The notes under the pieces are model-generated. The model was not told where the DNA came from. It saw only the letters and a program-made list of their open reading frames with translations, and made no database searches. The translations under genes and the position numbers were made by a program. From DASZHJ01 sp963735465 (lineage in GTDB: Bacteria; Pseudomonadota; Alphaproteobacteria; ATCC43930; CGMCC-115725): 64,000 nucleotides of DNA. Positions within the stretch are counted from its first letter, which is position 1. Every line of letters begins with the position of its first letter. Below are positions 8,160 to 16,126 of this stretch, in pieces. Location: the NCBI GenBank assembly GCA_963735465.1, contig CAVTLA010000002.1, positions 620,001-684,000 on the forward strand. Direction: 5' to 3'.

Positions 8160-9224
8160 GTACTTCGATCATCGGCGGCGCGATGCTGCCTCATGCGCCG
8201 CAGTTCTTCACGCTGCCGGAGACGGAGAACCGCGAGACAGTCGAGAACGTCCGCGCCGTCGCGGCGCAGATCGGCGAGCAGGCTGCGCGCCCTCAAGCCC
8301 GATCTCTGGATCCTCTTCGCCAACGATCACGCGGAGCAGTTCTTCCACACGACGGCGCCGCCCTTCACCGTCCACGTCGGCGGCGAGGCGCGGGGCGAGT
8401 TCGCGGGGCGGAAATTTCACTGGAAGATTCCCGGCGAGACCGGGCTGGAGCTGGTGCGCCAGCTCTATCGCAGCGGCTTCGATCCCGCCTTCACCAGCAC
8501 GGCGAAGTTCGACTATGCCATGGGGATCCCCCTCACCCATCTCGGCCACGGCGACGCGGTGCTGCCGATCTACGTCAACGCCTACCTGCCGCCGCAGCCG
8601 ACCATGGAGCGCTGCTACGCCTTCGGCCAGGCGGTGGCGCGGGCGGTGACGGGCATGGGGCTGAAGACGGTGGTGCTGGCGAGCGGCGGCATGTCGCATT
8701 TCCCCGGCACCGACCGCTACGGCAGCCCGGAGCTCGCCTGGGACAAGGCGGTGCTGGCGCGCCTCGCCACCGGCAATCTCAAATCCCTCATCGGCCACAG
8801 CGAGGCGGAGCTGGACGCCACGGGCAACATCGAGCTGCGCTGCTGGGCCTGCGCCGCCGGCGCGCTGGGCGAGCGCACGCCCGACATCGTGCAGATGGAT
8901 CCGAGCTGGCATCACGACTACGCGTCGCTGGCCTGGTTCGGCGCGGAGCCCGCGGCGCCCACGCCGCATTATCCCTCGATCAAGCCGGAGCTGGTGGCGC
9001 TCACCGCGGCGCTGCACGGCCTCGCCCACGAGAATGCCAGCCGCGAGGCGTTTCTCGCCGATGCCACGGCCTATGCCGACCGCTTCGACCTGGCGCCGGC
9101 CCAGCGCGCGGCGCTCATCGCCCTCGACGTGCCGGTCCTCGTCGCCATGGGCGCGCATCCCCTGGTGCCGTTCCTGGCGGGAATGCAGGTGCAGCGGCTG
9201 CGGGCGGCCCGGGAGACGCGCTGA
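8156..9224 (+). CDS. LigB-type class III extradiol ring-cleavage dioxygenase (frameshifted)
   Basis: Non-haem Fe(II) dioxygenase of the LigB superfamily, expected to open a catecholic ring. It starts at GTG 8156, overlapping the previous stop. Visible elements are GGAMLPHAPQFF (iron-ligand-type His13), LWILFANDHAEQFF, the GMSHFPGTDRYG segment and SWHHDYASLAWFG. The frame breaks near 8281, where 'gagcaggctgcgc' has one extra g relative to an EQLRALKPDLW reading; the repaired protein is about 355 residues. The nearby alpha/beta hydrolase could act on a ring-fission product, which is inference. The substrate is not identifiable. Confidence 0.85.
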
Positions 9225-9237
9225 CGCCGGAAAGTCT

Positions 9238-9447
9238 CTAAGTCACGCTGCCCAGATAGGCCTCGGCCGCCCGCTTCAGCTCCGCCTCCACCTCGTCCGG
9301 CGCATGGGTGTGGCCGATGTGGCAGGCGTCGTGATCCTTCTGGCCGATGAGCTGAAAGAAATCGTGCAGCGCGTCCGGCACGTCGCCCTGCCGCGCCTCG
9401 ATCAGCCGCTCGCAGAATTCGCCGAGGGTGATCTCCGACTTCGTCAT
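9238..9447 (-). CDS. Small conserved-looking protein of unknown function
   Basis: 69-residue protein from ATG 9447 (MTKSEITLGEFCERLIEARQ...), preceded by an AGAGAGG site; an in-frame ATG at 9480 would add 11 residues. It contains KDHDACHIGHTHAPDEVEAELKRAAEAYLG, with clustered His/Cys/Asp that could bind metal. It follows the dodecin gene in the same direction by about 30 bp. I do not recognise the family. Confidence 0.55.
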   Translation of the reverse strand: MTKSEITLGEFCERLIEARQGDVPDALHDFFQLIGQKDHDACHIGHTHAPDEVEAELKRAAEAYLGSVT

Positions 9448-9476
9448 GAGCGCCTCTCTGCGACGGGGGTTCCCGA

Positions 9477-9680
9477 TCAATCCTCGAGCACGAAGGTCAG
9501 GTCCATCGTCACGCGGTATTCGGCGATGCGGCCCTTGTCCACCTTGGCCTTGTACTCGACCACGTGCAGGCCGGTGATGCCGCGCACCGTGCGGCTCGCA
9601 CGCTCGAGGCCTCCCTTCACCGCATCGTCGAAGCTGGCGGGAGATGAAGCCGTTATCTGCGTCACGCGGGCGACACTCAT
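9477..9680 (-). CDS. Dodecin (flavin-storage protein)
   Basis: 67-residue protein with the full dodecin fold: MSVARVTQITASSPASFDDAV, then KGGLERASRTVRGITGLHVVEYKAKVDKG, then the last strand RVTMDLTFVLED. Dodecins form hollow dodecamers that bind flavin dimers between Trp or other aromatic residues. The usual Trp position is taken by Leu-His-Val here, as far as can be judged by eye. Start 9680 follows AAGGAGGCAGCC. Confidence 0.9.
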   Translation of the reverse strand: MSVARVTQITASSPASFDDAVKGGLERASRTVRGITGLHVVEYKAKVDKGRIAEYRVTMDLTFVLED

Positions 9681-9838
9681 GGCTGCCTCCTTCTGGAAAG
9701 GGCGCGATCCGGACGCGCGGCGGCGCCGCGGCGGTCCGGTCTTCCTGAGGTGCTGCGGGAACGAATCGCCTCGGGGTCTGCCGTCCCGAGCCGCGATCCC
9801 ATTTACTATAGCATGAACCGCCGGACCCGGGGATTCCG

Positions 9839-10759
9839 TCAGGACGCCGCGACGGCGGGCTTGCGCGCCCATTTGCCGCTGGCGCGGCGCAGCAAATCGG
9901 CGAGGAATTCCGCCGCCGGCGTGAGCGGCAGCCAGGCGCGCCGCACCAGCACGATGGTCGGCGCCACCAGCGGCTCCCTGAGCTTGATGTTCTGCAGCGC
10001 GTGCTGGGCCAGCTCGAATTCCGTCCATTGCACCGGCACCATCGCCAGGAGATCGCTGTAGGCGAGCGACACCATGAGAGACAGCGCCGACTGCGTGCGC
10101 ATGACCAGCTTCGGCGCCGGCAGACGATGCTGGGCGAAGAGCTGGCTCAGCTCCGCCTCCGCCGCGTGGGTGACGGACGTGGTGATCCACTCGGCGTCGG
10201 CGAGGTCGCGGAGCGAGCGGGCGCGGGCGAGCGGATGGCCCCGCCGCCCCAGCACCGTCCGCGTGTTGTGGAACAGCGTCTCCGCCGCGAGACCCGGCGC
10301 GGGCGCGCCCTCCGGCGCCGGGCCGACGTAGAAATCCACGCGGCCATCGAGGAGCGCCGCCTCGGTCGTGGGATAGAGGCCCTCGATCAGGTGCAGCTGA
10401 ACCTTCGGGTAGCGGGCGCGGAACGGCCCCAGTGCCCGCGGCAGCAGTGCCACATGGGGCGCCAGCGAGAAGCAGGCGACGACGCTGCCCTGGACGCCGC
10501 CCTCGCTCTGGCTGATCTCCTCCTTGGCGCGCTGCACGTCGCGGATGATGGCGCCGGCGCGGCGCAGGAAGAGCTGCCCCGCCGGCGTCAGCAGCACGCC
10601 GCGCGCCCGGCGCTGGAAGAGCGGCGTGCCGAGCTCGCGCTCCAGCTCGCTGATGCTGCGCGTGAGCGCCGGCTGCGCGACGCCGAGATGGCGCGCGGTG
10701 GCGCGCAGGCTGCCGTGCTCGGCGATGGCGACGACGTTACGGAGCTGATGCAGCTTCAC
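9839..10759 (-). CDS. LysR-family transcriptional regulator, divergent from aromatic operon
   Basis: 306-residue LysR regulator. The N-terminal winged HTH has MKLHQLRNVVAIAEHGSLRATARHLGVAQPALTRSISELERELGTPLFQR, followed by a periplasmic-binding-like effector domain. It is divergent from the extradiol dioxygenase gene across a 126-bp gap, the classical arrangement for a LysR activator and its catabolic operon. The gap contains TTGACA at 10793-10798, but I could not fix a convincing -10 or a LysR T-N11-A box. The inducer is probably the pathway substrate or an intermediate (inference). Confidence 0.9.
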   Translation of the reverse strand: MKLHQLRNVVAIAEHGSLRATARHLGVAQPALTRSISELERELGTPLFQRRARGVLLTPAGQLFLRRAGAIIRDVQRAKEEISQSEGGVQGSVVACFSLAPHVALLPRALGPFRARYPKVQLHLIEGLYPTTEAALLDGRVDFYVGPAPEGAPAPGLAAETLFHNTRTVLGRRGHPLARARSLRDLADAEWITTSVTHAAEAELSQLFAQHRLPAPKLVMRTQSALSLMVSLAYSDLLAMVPVQWTEFELAQHALQNIKLREPLVAPTIVLVRRAWLPLTPAAEFLADLLRRASGKWARKPAVAAS

Positions 10760-10885
10760 GACTGATGCGATCCAGGTATCGGTCGGATGTATTTGACATC
10801 TTTTCGGTAGCGCGAGCCAGACTTATTCTCAGCGCCAGTGCAGGAGGGCGGGAGAGCAACCCGCCCGATGCGGGAGGAGACCGGG

Positions 10886-11851
10886 ATGACGACGACGATG
10901 GGCGCCAAGGCGCCGAACCGCCGGGACCGCGGCCTCGGCATCCACTCGATCGGCGAGTTCGTCCTCGCCGTTCCCCGCCTCGGCGACGCCGAGCGTTTCT
11001 ATCGCGCCTTCGGCCTCGATGTCGGCAGCGACGCAGGATCGCTGGAGCTGCGCACCGCCGGCGACGGCTATCGCTGGGGACGCGTGGTGGAGGGACCGCG
11101 GAAGGCGATCCACCACATCACCTTCCACTGCTTTGCCGAGGACCTCGACGGCTTCAGGCGGCATATCGACTCCGAGGGCGTGGAGCTGCTGCCGCCGCCG
11201 GCGGGCTTCGCCAGCAACGGGCTCTGGTTCCGGGATCAGGACGGCATGACCGTGGAGATCCGCCCGGGGGTGAAGACCTCTCCCGACAGCAAGACGCCGG
11301 CGGATTACGAGGCGACAGAGCCGGCCAGGCGAAACGCGCCCTATCGCCGCAATGCGCGAGCGACGCGGCCGCGCCGCCTCAGCCACATCCTGCGCTTCAC
11401 GCCTGACGTCTCCCGCGCGGTGGACTTCTACGGACGCGTGCTGGGCCTGCGGCTCTCCGACCGCTCCGGGGATCTCGTCGCCTTCCTGCACGGCATCCAC
11501 GGCAGCGACCATCACCTGATGGCCTTCGCCAAGTCGGAAGCGCCGGGCCTGCATCACCTGAGCTGGGACGTGCCGTCGATCGACGCGGTCGGCCTCGGCG
11601 CCATGACCATGGCGGACAAGGGCTACAGGCAGGGCTGGGGCACCGGGCGCCACGTGCTGGGCTCCAACTACTTCCACTACATCAGGGATCCCTGGGGCAG
11701 CTTCTGCGAATACTCCTGCGACATCGACTTCGTGCCCGCCAGCCTGGACTGGGAGGGCATCGATCATCCGGCCGAGGACTCCTTCTATCTCTGGGGACCG
11801 GAGGTGCCGCCGGAGTTCCTCCTCAACACGGAAGCCGATCCGGAGCGCTGA
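10886..11851 (+). CDS. Two-domain VOC extradiol (catechol-type) dioxygenase
   Basis: 321-residue type I extradiol dioxygenase with two VOC (vicinal oxygen chelate) domains, expected to cleave a catechol ring meta. Likely Fe(II) ligands are His167 (LSHILRF), a His near 223-224 (GLHHLSWDV) and Glu275 (GSFCEYSCDID). The N-terminal VOC domain begins SIGEFVLAVPRLGDAERFY. ATG 10886 follows GGGAGGAG by about 9 bp; an upstream ATG at 10868 is possible. It is first in an operon with the flavin hydroxylase and MFS transporter. Hydroxylase plus dioxygenase resembles 3-hydroxyphenylpropionate-type pathways, but the substrate is uncertain. Confidence 0.88.
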   Translation: MTTTMGAKAPNRRDRGLGIHSIGEFVLAVPRLGDAERFYRAFGLDVGSDAGSLELRTAGDGYRWGRVVEGPRKAIHHITFHCFAEDLDGFRRHIDSEGVELLPPPAGFASNGLWFRDQDGMTVEIRPGVKTSPDSKTPADYEATEPARRNAPYRRNARATRPRRLSHILRFTPDVSRAVDFYGRVLGLRLSDRSGDLVAFLHGIHGSDHHLMAFAKSEAPGLHHLSWDVPSIDAVGLGAMTMADKGYRQGWGTGRHVLGSNYFHYIRDPWGSFCEYSCDIDFVPASLDWEGIDHPAEDSFYLWGPEVPPEFLLNTEADPER

Positions 11852-11855
11852 GAGG

Positions 11856-13571
11856 ATGCCGCCGATGCCCGCACCGCAGAGCCGCCAGGATCCCGACATA
11901 GAGGTGCTCGTGGTGGGCGCGGGACCGGTCGGTCTCGCGCTGGCGGTGGAGCTGGGGCGGCGCGGCATCCGCACCGTGGTCATCGAGCAGAACGAGCGGG
12001 CGGCGCGGCAGCCCCGCGCCAAGACCACCAACGTGCGCACCATGGAGCACATGCGGCGCTGGGGCATCGCCGACACGCTCCGCGCCTCGGCGCCGCTGCC
12101 GGCGGATTATCCCACCGACATCATCTTCGCGACGCGCCTCTTCGGTCCCGAGCTCGCCCGCTTCGAGAACGCCTTCAACGGCCGGCGGCAGAAGAGCGAC
12201 CTCTACTCCGAGCCCGCGCAATGGATCCCGCAGTACAAGGTCGAGGACGCGCTGGGCGAGCACGCGCGCTCTCTTGCCTCGGTCCGGGTCATGACCGGCA
12301 CGCGTCTCGACGCCTTGCGCCAGCGGGATGACGGCGTCGAGGCCGATGTCGTCGATGTCGCGAGCGGTCGCACCTCGACGATCTCAGCCGCCTACATGGT
12401 CGGCGCCGACGGCTCGCGCAGCCGGGTCCGCGCGCTTCTCGGCATCCGCATGGAGGGGCAGCACGCCTTTGCCCAGAACTACAACTACGTCATCCGCGCG
12501 CCGGAGCTGAGGGAGGTCGCGGCGCGGTCGCCGGCGATCATGTACTGGCTCGTCAATCCCGATTGCGCCGGCGTCACCGGCCCGATGGATCTCGGCGACA
12601 TCTGGTTTTTCGGCTTCGCCCACGGCAAGGACGAGCCCGCGCCCAGCGCGGAGCAGGCGAAGGAGCGGATGCGCCGGGCCTTCGGCCGCGACGTCGCCAT
12701 CGAGATCCTCGTCACCGACGCCTGGGCGGCGCACAGCCTGATCGCCGACCGCTATCGCCGGGATCGCGTCTTCCTCGCCGGCGACGCCTGCCACCTGCAT
12801 CCGCCCTTCGGCGGCTATGGCATGAACCTCGGCATCGCCGACGGCGTCGATCTCGGCTGGAAGCTGGCCGCGGTGCGGCGCGGCTGGGGCGGCGGCGCGC
12901 TTCTCGACAGCTACGAGGCCGAGCGCCGGCCGGTGCATCAGCGCGTCATCGACGAGGCCGTCGGCAACTACGCCCATCTCTCCAACCATTTCGTGCGCGA
13001 GCACCTGGAAGCGCCGGGGCCCGCCGGCGAGGCGGCGCGGCGCGAGGTGGGCGCGAGCATTCTCGCCAGCAAGGTCCGGGAGTTCAAAACCCTGGGCGTC
13101 GTGCTCGGCTACACCTATTCCGGCTCTCCCGTCATCGTCGCGGACGGGACGCCGCCGCCCGCGCCCTCCGTCGCCGACTATCGGCCGACCGCGCATCCCG
13201 GCTGCCTGGCGCCGCATCTGTGGCTCGCGGACGGAAGCTCGCTCTACGACCGCTTCGGTCCGGACATGACGCTGCTGGTGACGGGCGATGCCGCCGGCGG
13301 CGACGTCGACCGCCTGGTCAGCGCGGCGCGCGCGCGGGCGGTGCCGCTCGCGGTGATCGCGCCGCACGACGACCGCCTGCGGGCGCTCTACGGCGCGCGC
13401 CTCGTCCTCATCCGCCCAGACCAGCATGTGGCATGGCGCGGCGACCGGCTCGAGCGCGACCCGGAAGAGATCTTCGACATCCTGCGCGGCGGCGCGCCGG
13501 AGCAATACCGGCGGGAGCAACCCGCCGGAGACGACAACGAAGGGAGGATCCATGTCCACGCCAGCCCCTAG
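11856..13571 (+). CDS. FAD-dependent aromatic hydroxylase (PheA/TfdB, MhpA-like)
   Basis: 571-residue flavoprotein monooxygenase that should ortho-hydroxylate a phenolic substrate to feed the adjacent ring-cleaving dioxygenase. Motifs: GxGxxG Rossmann VVGAGPVGLALAVELGRRG with the E of VIEQ, the DG motif ADGSRSRVRALL and the GD motif FLAGDACHLHPPFGGYGMNLG. A C-terminal thioredoxin-like domain follows, as in MhpA/phenol hydroxylases. The gene begins 4 bp after the dioxygenase stop, with GAGAGG upstream, and overlaps the start of the MFS gene by 20 bp. Confidence 0.9.
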   Translation: MPPMPAPQSRQDPDIEVLVVGAGPVGLALAVELGRRGIRTVVIEQNERAARQPRAKTTNVRTMEHMRRWGIADTLRASAPLPADYPTDIIFATRLFGPELARFENAFNGRRQKSDLYSEPAQWIPQYKVEDALGEHARSLASVRVMTGTRLDALRQRDDGVEADVVDVASGRTSTISAAYMVGADGSRSRVRALLGIRMEGQHAFAQNYNYVIRAPELREVAARSPAIMYWLVNPDCAGVTGPMDLGDIWFFGFAHGKDEPAPSAEQAKERMRRAFGRDVAIEILVTDAWAAHSLIADRYRRDRVFLAGDACHLHPPFGGYGMNLGIADGVDLGWKLAAVRRGWGGGALLDSYEAERRPVHQRVIDEAVGNYAHLSNHFVREHLEAPGPAGEAARREVGASILASKVREFKTLGVVLGYTYSGSPVIVADGTPPPAPSVADYRPTAHPGCLAPHLWLADGSSLYDRFGPDMTLLVTGDAAGGDVDRLVSAARARAVPLAVIAPHDDRLRALYGARLVLIRPDQHVAWRGDRLERDPEEIFDILRGGAPEQYRREQPAGDDNEGRIHVHASP

Positions 13572-14923
13572 CGGCACCGACGTCCTCGACGTCACCGGAT
13601 TGATCGACCGAGGCGGCCTCGGCGGCTTCCAGATCCGCATCGTGGCGCTCTGCAGCCTGGTGGCGATGCTCGACGGCGCCGACAGCGCCTCGATCGCGAT
13701 CGCCGCCACCACGATCGCCGGCAAGCTCAATTTCCCCATGAGCGCCTTCGGCGTGGTGTTCTCCGCCGCGACCTTGGGCGCCATGGTCGGCGCCATGACC
13801 TTCGGCCCGCTCGCCGACCGCTTCGGGCGCAAGCGCTTCCTGCTGGTGGCGGCGGCGCTCTTCGGCGTCTTCACGGTGGCGACCGCCTATGCGGACAGCT
13901 ATTCCAGCCTCGATCGTCTGCCGCATTCTCGCCGGCCTCGGCCTCGGCGGCGCCACGCCCTGCTTCCTGGCCCTGGTCTCGGAATACATGCCCCGGCGCA
14001 TGCGCGGCACCATGGTGAGCGTGCTCTGGGCCGCCTTCCCCCTCGGCATCATGCTCGGCGGCTTCCTCAACGCCTGGCTCGTGGCGCGGTTCGGCTGGCA
14101 ATCGATCTTCGTGGTCGGCGGCGCGCTGCCGCTCATCCTCGTCGCGGTGCTCGCCCTCACGCTGCCGGAGAGCCTGCAGCTCCTGATCGGCAAGCGGGGC
14201 GACACGGCGCGGGCGCGGCGGATCCTCGCCCGCCTCTCGCCCACCGCCCCACGGTCCGACGCGCTTCTCACCGTCGAGCGCGACCGGCTGCCGGGCGTCC
14301 CCGTGAAGCATCTCTTCCTCGAGGGGCGCGGCGTGTCGACGGTGCTGCTCTGGGTCCCGTTCTTCGCCGCCTTTGGCGTGCTCGCCGTCGTCGTGTTCTT
14401 CACCCCGGCGCTCCTGCGCAACTCCGGCGTCCCGGCGGCCGCCTCGGCGGGCGCCCTCGTCAACGCGTTCCACGGCCTCGGCGGGCTGATCGGAATGGCG
14501 CTCGCCGGCCGCCTCGTCGACCGCTTCGGCCCCACCACCGTCCTGAGCACCGCCCTCGTCATCGGCGCCGCCTGCACCGCGGCGCTGGGCATGAGCATCG
14601 CCTCGGTGCCGATGGCGGCGACCGCGACGGCGCTGGTCGGCGTCTTCGTGGGCATCGCCGGCTCCGGCAGCATCGCGCTCTCGTCCCTCATCTACCCGAC
14701 CGAGATCCGCGCCACCGGCATCGGCTGGGGCATGGCGATGGGCCGCGCGGGCCAGGTCGTCGCCCCCCTGGTCGCGGCGCGGATGATCGGCGCCGACCCC
14801 AGCGGCAGCGAGATGCTGCTGGTGATGGCCGCCGCCCTGCTGATCGCGGTCATCTTCGTCCTGCTGCTGGGGCGGCGGACCGGCGCGACGGGATTCGCGC
14901 CGGCGATCGTCGCCGGTCAGTAG
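13552..14923 (+). CDS. MFS aromatic acid:H+ symporter (AAHS-like), frameshifted
   Basis: 12-TM major facilitator of about 456 residues after repair, likely importing the aromatic acid degraded by the upstream enzymes. The AAHS-like N-terminus has MLDGADSASIAIAATTIAGKL. The loop 2-3 signature is GPLADRFGRKRFLLVAAALFG, and the segment SEYMPRRMRGTMVSVLWAAFPLG lies after TM4. The frame breaks near 13911: 'agcctcgatcgtctgc' carries one extra base relative to SLIVCRILAGLGLGG. ATG 13552 follows GGGAGGATC. No other lesion is seen, so it is probably functional. Confidence 0.87.
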
Positions 14924-14936
14924 ACGTGGGGCCGAT

Positions 14937-15992
14937 CTAGGCCTTCGGCGCGAAGCGCGAGCTCGGCGTCGAGTGGGAGATCTTCATCTCCTCCTCCGTC
15001 ATGTCGACGGGGATATCGGCGAAGAGCGGCGTGCTGAGATAGCGCTCGCCGGTATCCGGCAGCATGCAGAGGACGGTGGCACCCTTGGCCGCGTCCTTGC
15101 AGACCTGAAGCGCGCCGGCAAATGTCGCGCCCGAGGTGATGCCGACGAAGATGCCTTCCTTCTGGGCGAGCTGCCGGCTCCAGTGCATGGCATCGGGTCC
15201 CGCGATCGTCAGCACGCGGTCGATCACCTTCATGTCGACGACGTCGCCGGTGAGCTTGGGCACGAAATCCGGGCTCCAGCCCTGCATGGGATGCGGCTTC
15301 CAGGACGCGTTGGCGATGGCCGGCGATCCGTCGGGCTTTCGCTCCTGATGGGCGCCGCTGGTGAGCATGGGCGCGTCCGCCGGCTCGCAGACGACGATCT
15401 TGGTCTCCGGCCGCTCCTTGGCGAGGACGCGGGAGACGCCCTTCAGCGTGCCGCCGGTGCCGAAGCCCGTGACCCAATAGTCCAGGCGCTCGCCCTTGAA
15501 ATCCTCGATGATCTCCCGCGCGGTGGTGCGCGAGTGCATGTCGGGATTGGCCTCGTTCTCGAACTGGCGGGTCAGGAACCAGCCGTGCGCCGCCGCCAGC
15601 TCGTTCGCCTTGTTGACCATGCCGATGCCGCGGTCCGCCGCCGGCGTCAGCACCACCTTGGCGCCGAGGAAGCGCATCAGCTTGCGGCGCTCGACGCTGA
15701 AGGTCTCGGCCATCGTCACCACGAGGGGATAGCCCTTCTGGGCGCAGACCATGGCGAGGCCGATGCCGGTGTTGCCGCTGGTCGCCTCGATGACGGTCTG
15801 GCCCGGGCGCAGCTTGCCGCTGCGCTCCGCCTCCTCGATGACGCCGAGGGCGAGGCGGTCCTTGACCGAGCCCAGGGGATTGAACGCCTCGATCTTGACG
15901 AAGAGGTTGACGTCGGGCGGCGCCAGCTTGCCGATCCGGACCACCGGCGTATTGCCCACGGTCTCGAGGATATTCGCGAATTTGCGTCCCAT
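14937..15992 (-). CDS. cysK: Cysteine synthase A (O-acetylserine sulfhydrylase)
   Basis: 351-residue PLP enzyme making cysteine from O-acetylserine and sulfide. PLP Lys44 lies in NPLGSVKDR. The substrate loop is TSGNTGIGLA, the phosphate loop is GFGTGGTLKG, and FVGITSGATFAGAL is near the C-terminus. The C-terminal tail (about 30 residues beyond the usual core, TEEEMKISHSTPSSRFAPKA) is somewhat longer than in enteric CysK, as in some alphaproteobacterial forms. It is convergent with the MFS gene by 13 bp. The 52-bp repeat lies in its upstream region. Confidence 0.92.
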   Translation of the reverse strand: MGRKFANILETVGNTPVVRIGKLAPPDVNLFVKIEAFNPLGSVKDRLALGVIEEAERSGKLRPGQTVIEATSGNTGIGLAMVCAQKGYPLVVTMAETFSVERRKLMRFLGAKVVLTPAADRGIGMVNKANELAAAHGWFLTRQFENEANPDMHSRTTAREIIEDFKGERLDYWVTGFGTGGTLKGVSRVLAKERPETKIVVCEPADAPMLTSGAHQERKPDGSPAIANASWKPHPMQGWSPDFVPKLTGDVVDMKVIDRVLTIAGPDAMHWSRQLAQKEGIFVGITSGATFAGALQVCKDAAKGATVLCMLPDTGERYLSTPLFADIPVDMTEEEMKISHSTPSSRFAPKA

Positions 15993-16067
15993 CTGTCCGC
16001 TCCTGTTCCTGATCCCGTGATCGCCGCCGGCACCGCTTGCGGCCCGCCGAAGTCCGCGATGATGTCA

Positions 16068-16119
16068 CATATCCCGACCTCCGTGTGAACCCGGCTCTGT
16101 CCACGATGCGCCACAATTT
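16068..16119 (+). repeat. 52-bp direct repeat, left copy
   Basis: Aligns without gaps to 20710-20761, with 40 of 52 bases identical by hand count, including the exact 13-mer GATGCGCCACAAT. Both copies have the same orientation and bracket the regulator and multicopper oxidase pair. This left copy ends 7 bp from the regulator's stop codon. Confidence 0.6.
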
Positions 16120-16126
16120 GCTGCCG

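Noticed and set aside
7529..9241. 570-codon forward frame overlapping the membrane protein and LigB-type genes
   Set aside because: It is a shadow frame of high-GC coding DNA. Only its middle portion coincides with the start of the real LigB-type frame before the frameshift.
10793..10830. sigma70 promoter for the aromatic operon starting with TTGACA at 10793
   Set aside because: No -10 element at 16-18 bp spacing was visible, so I could not support a promoter call.
12384..13874. Long minus-strand frame opposite the flavin hydroxylase
   Set aside because: Composition is typical of antisense shadow translation, and the forward hydroxylase has clear family motifs.
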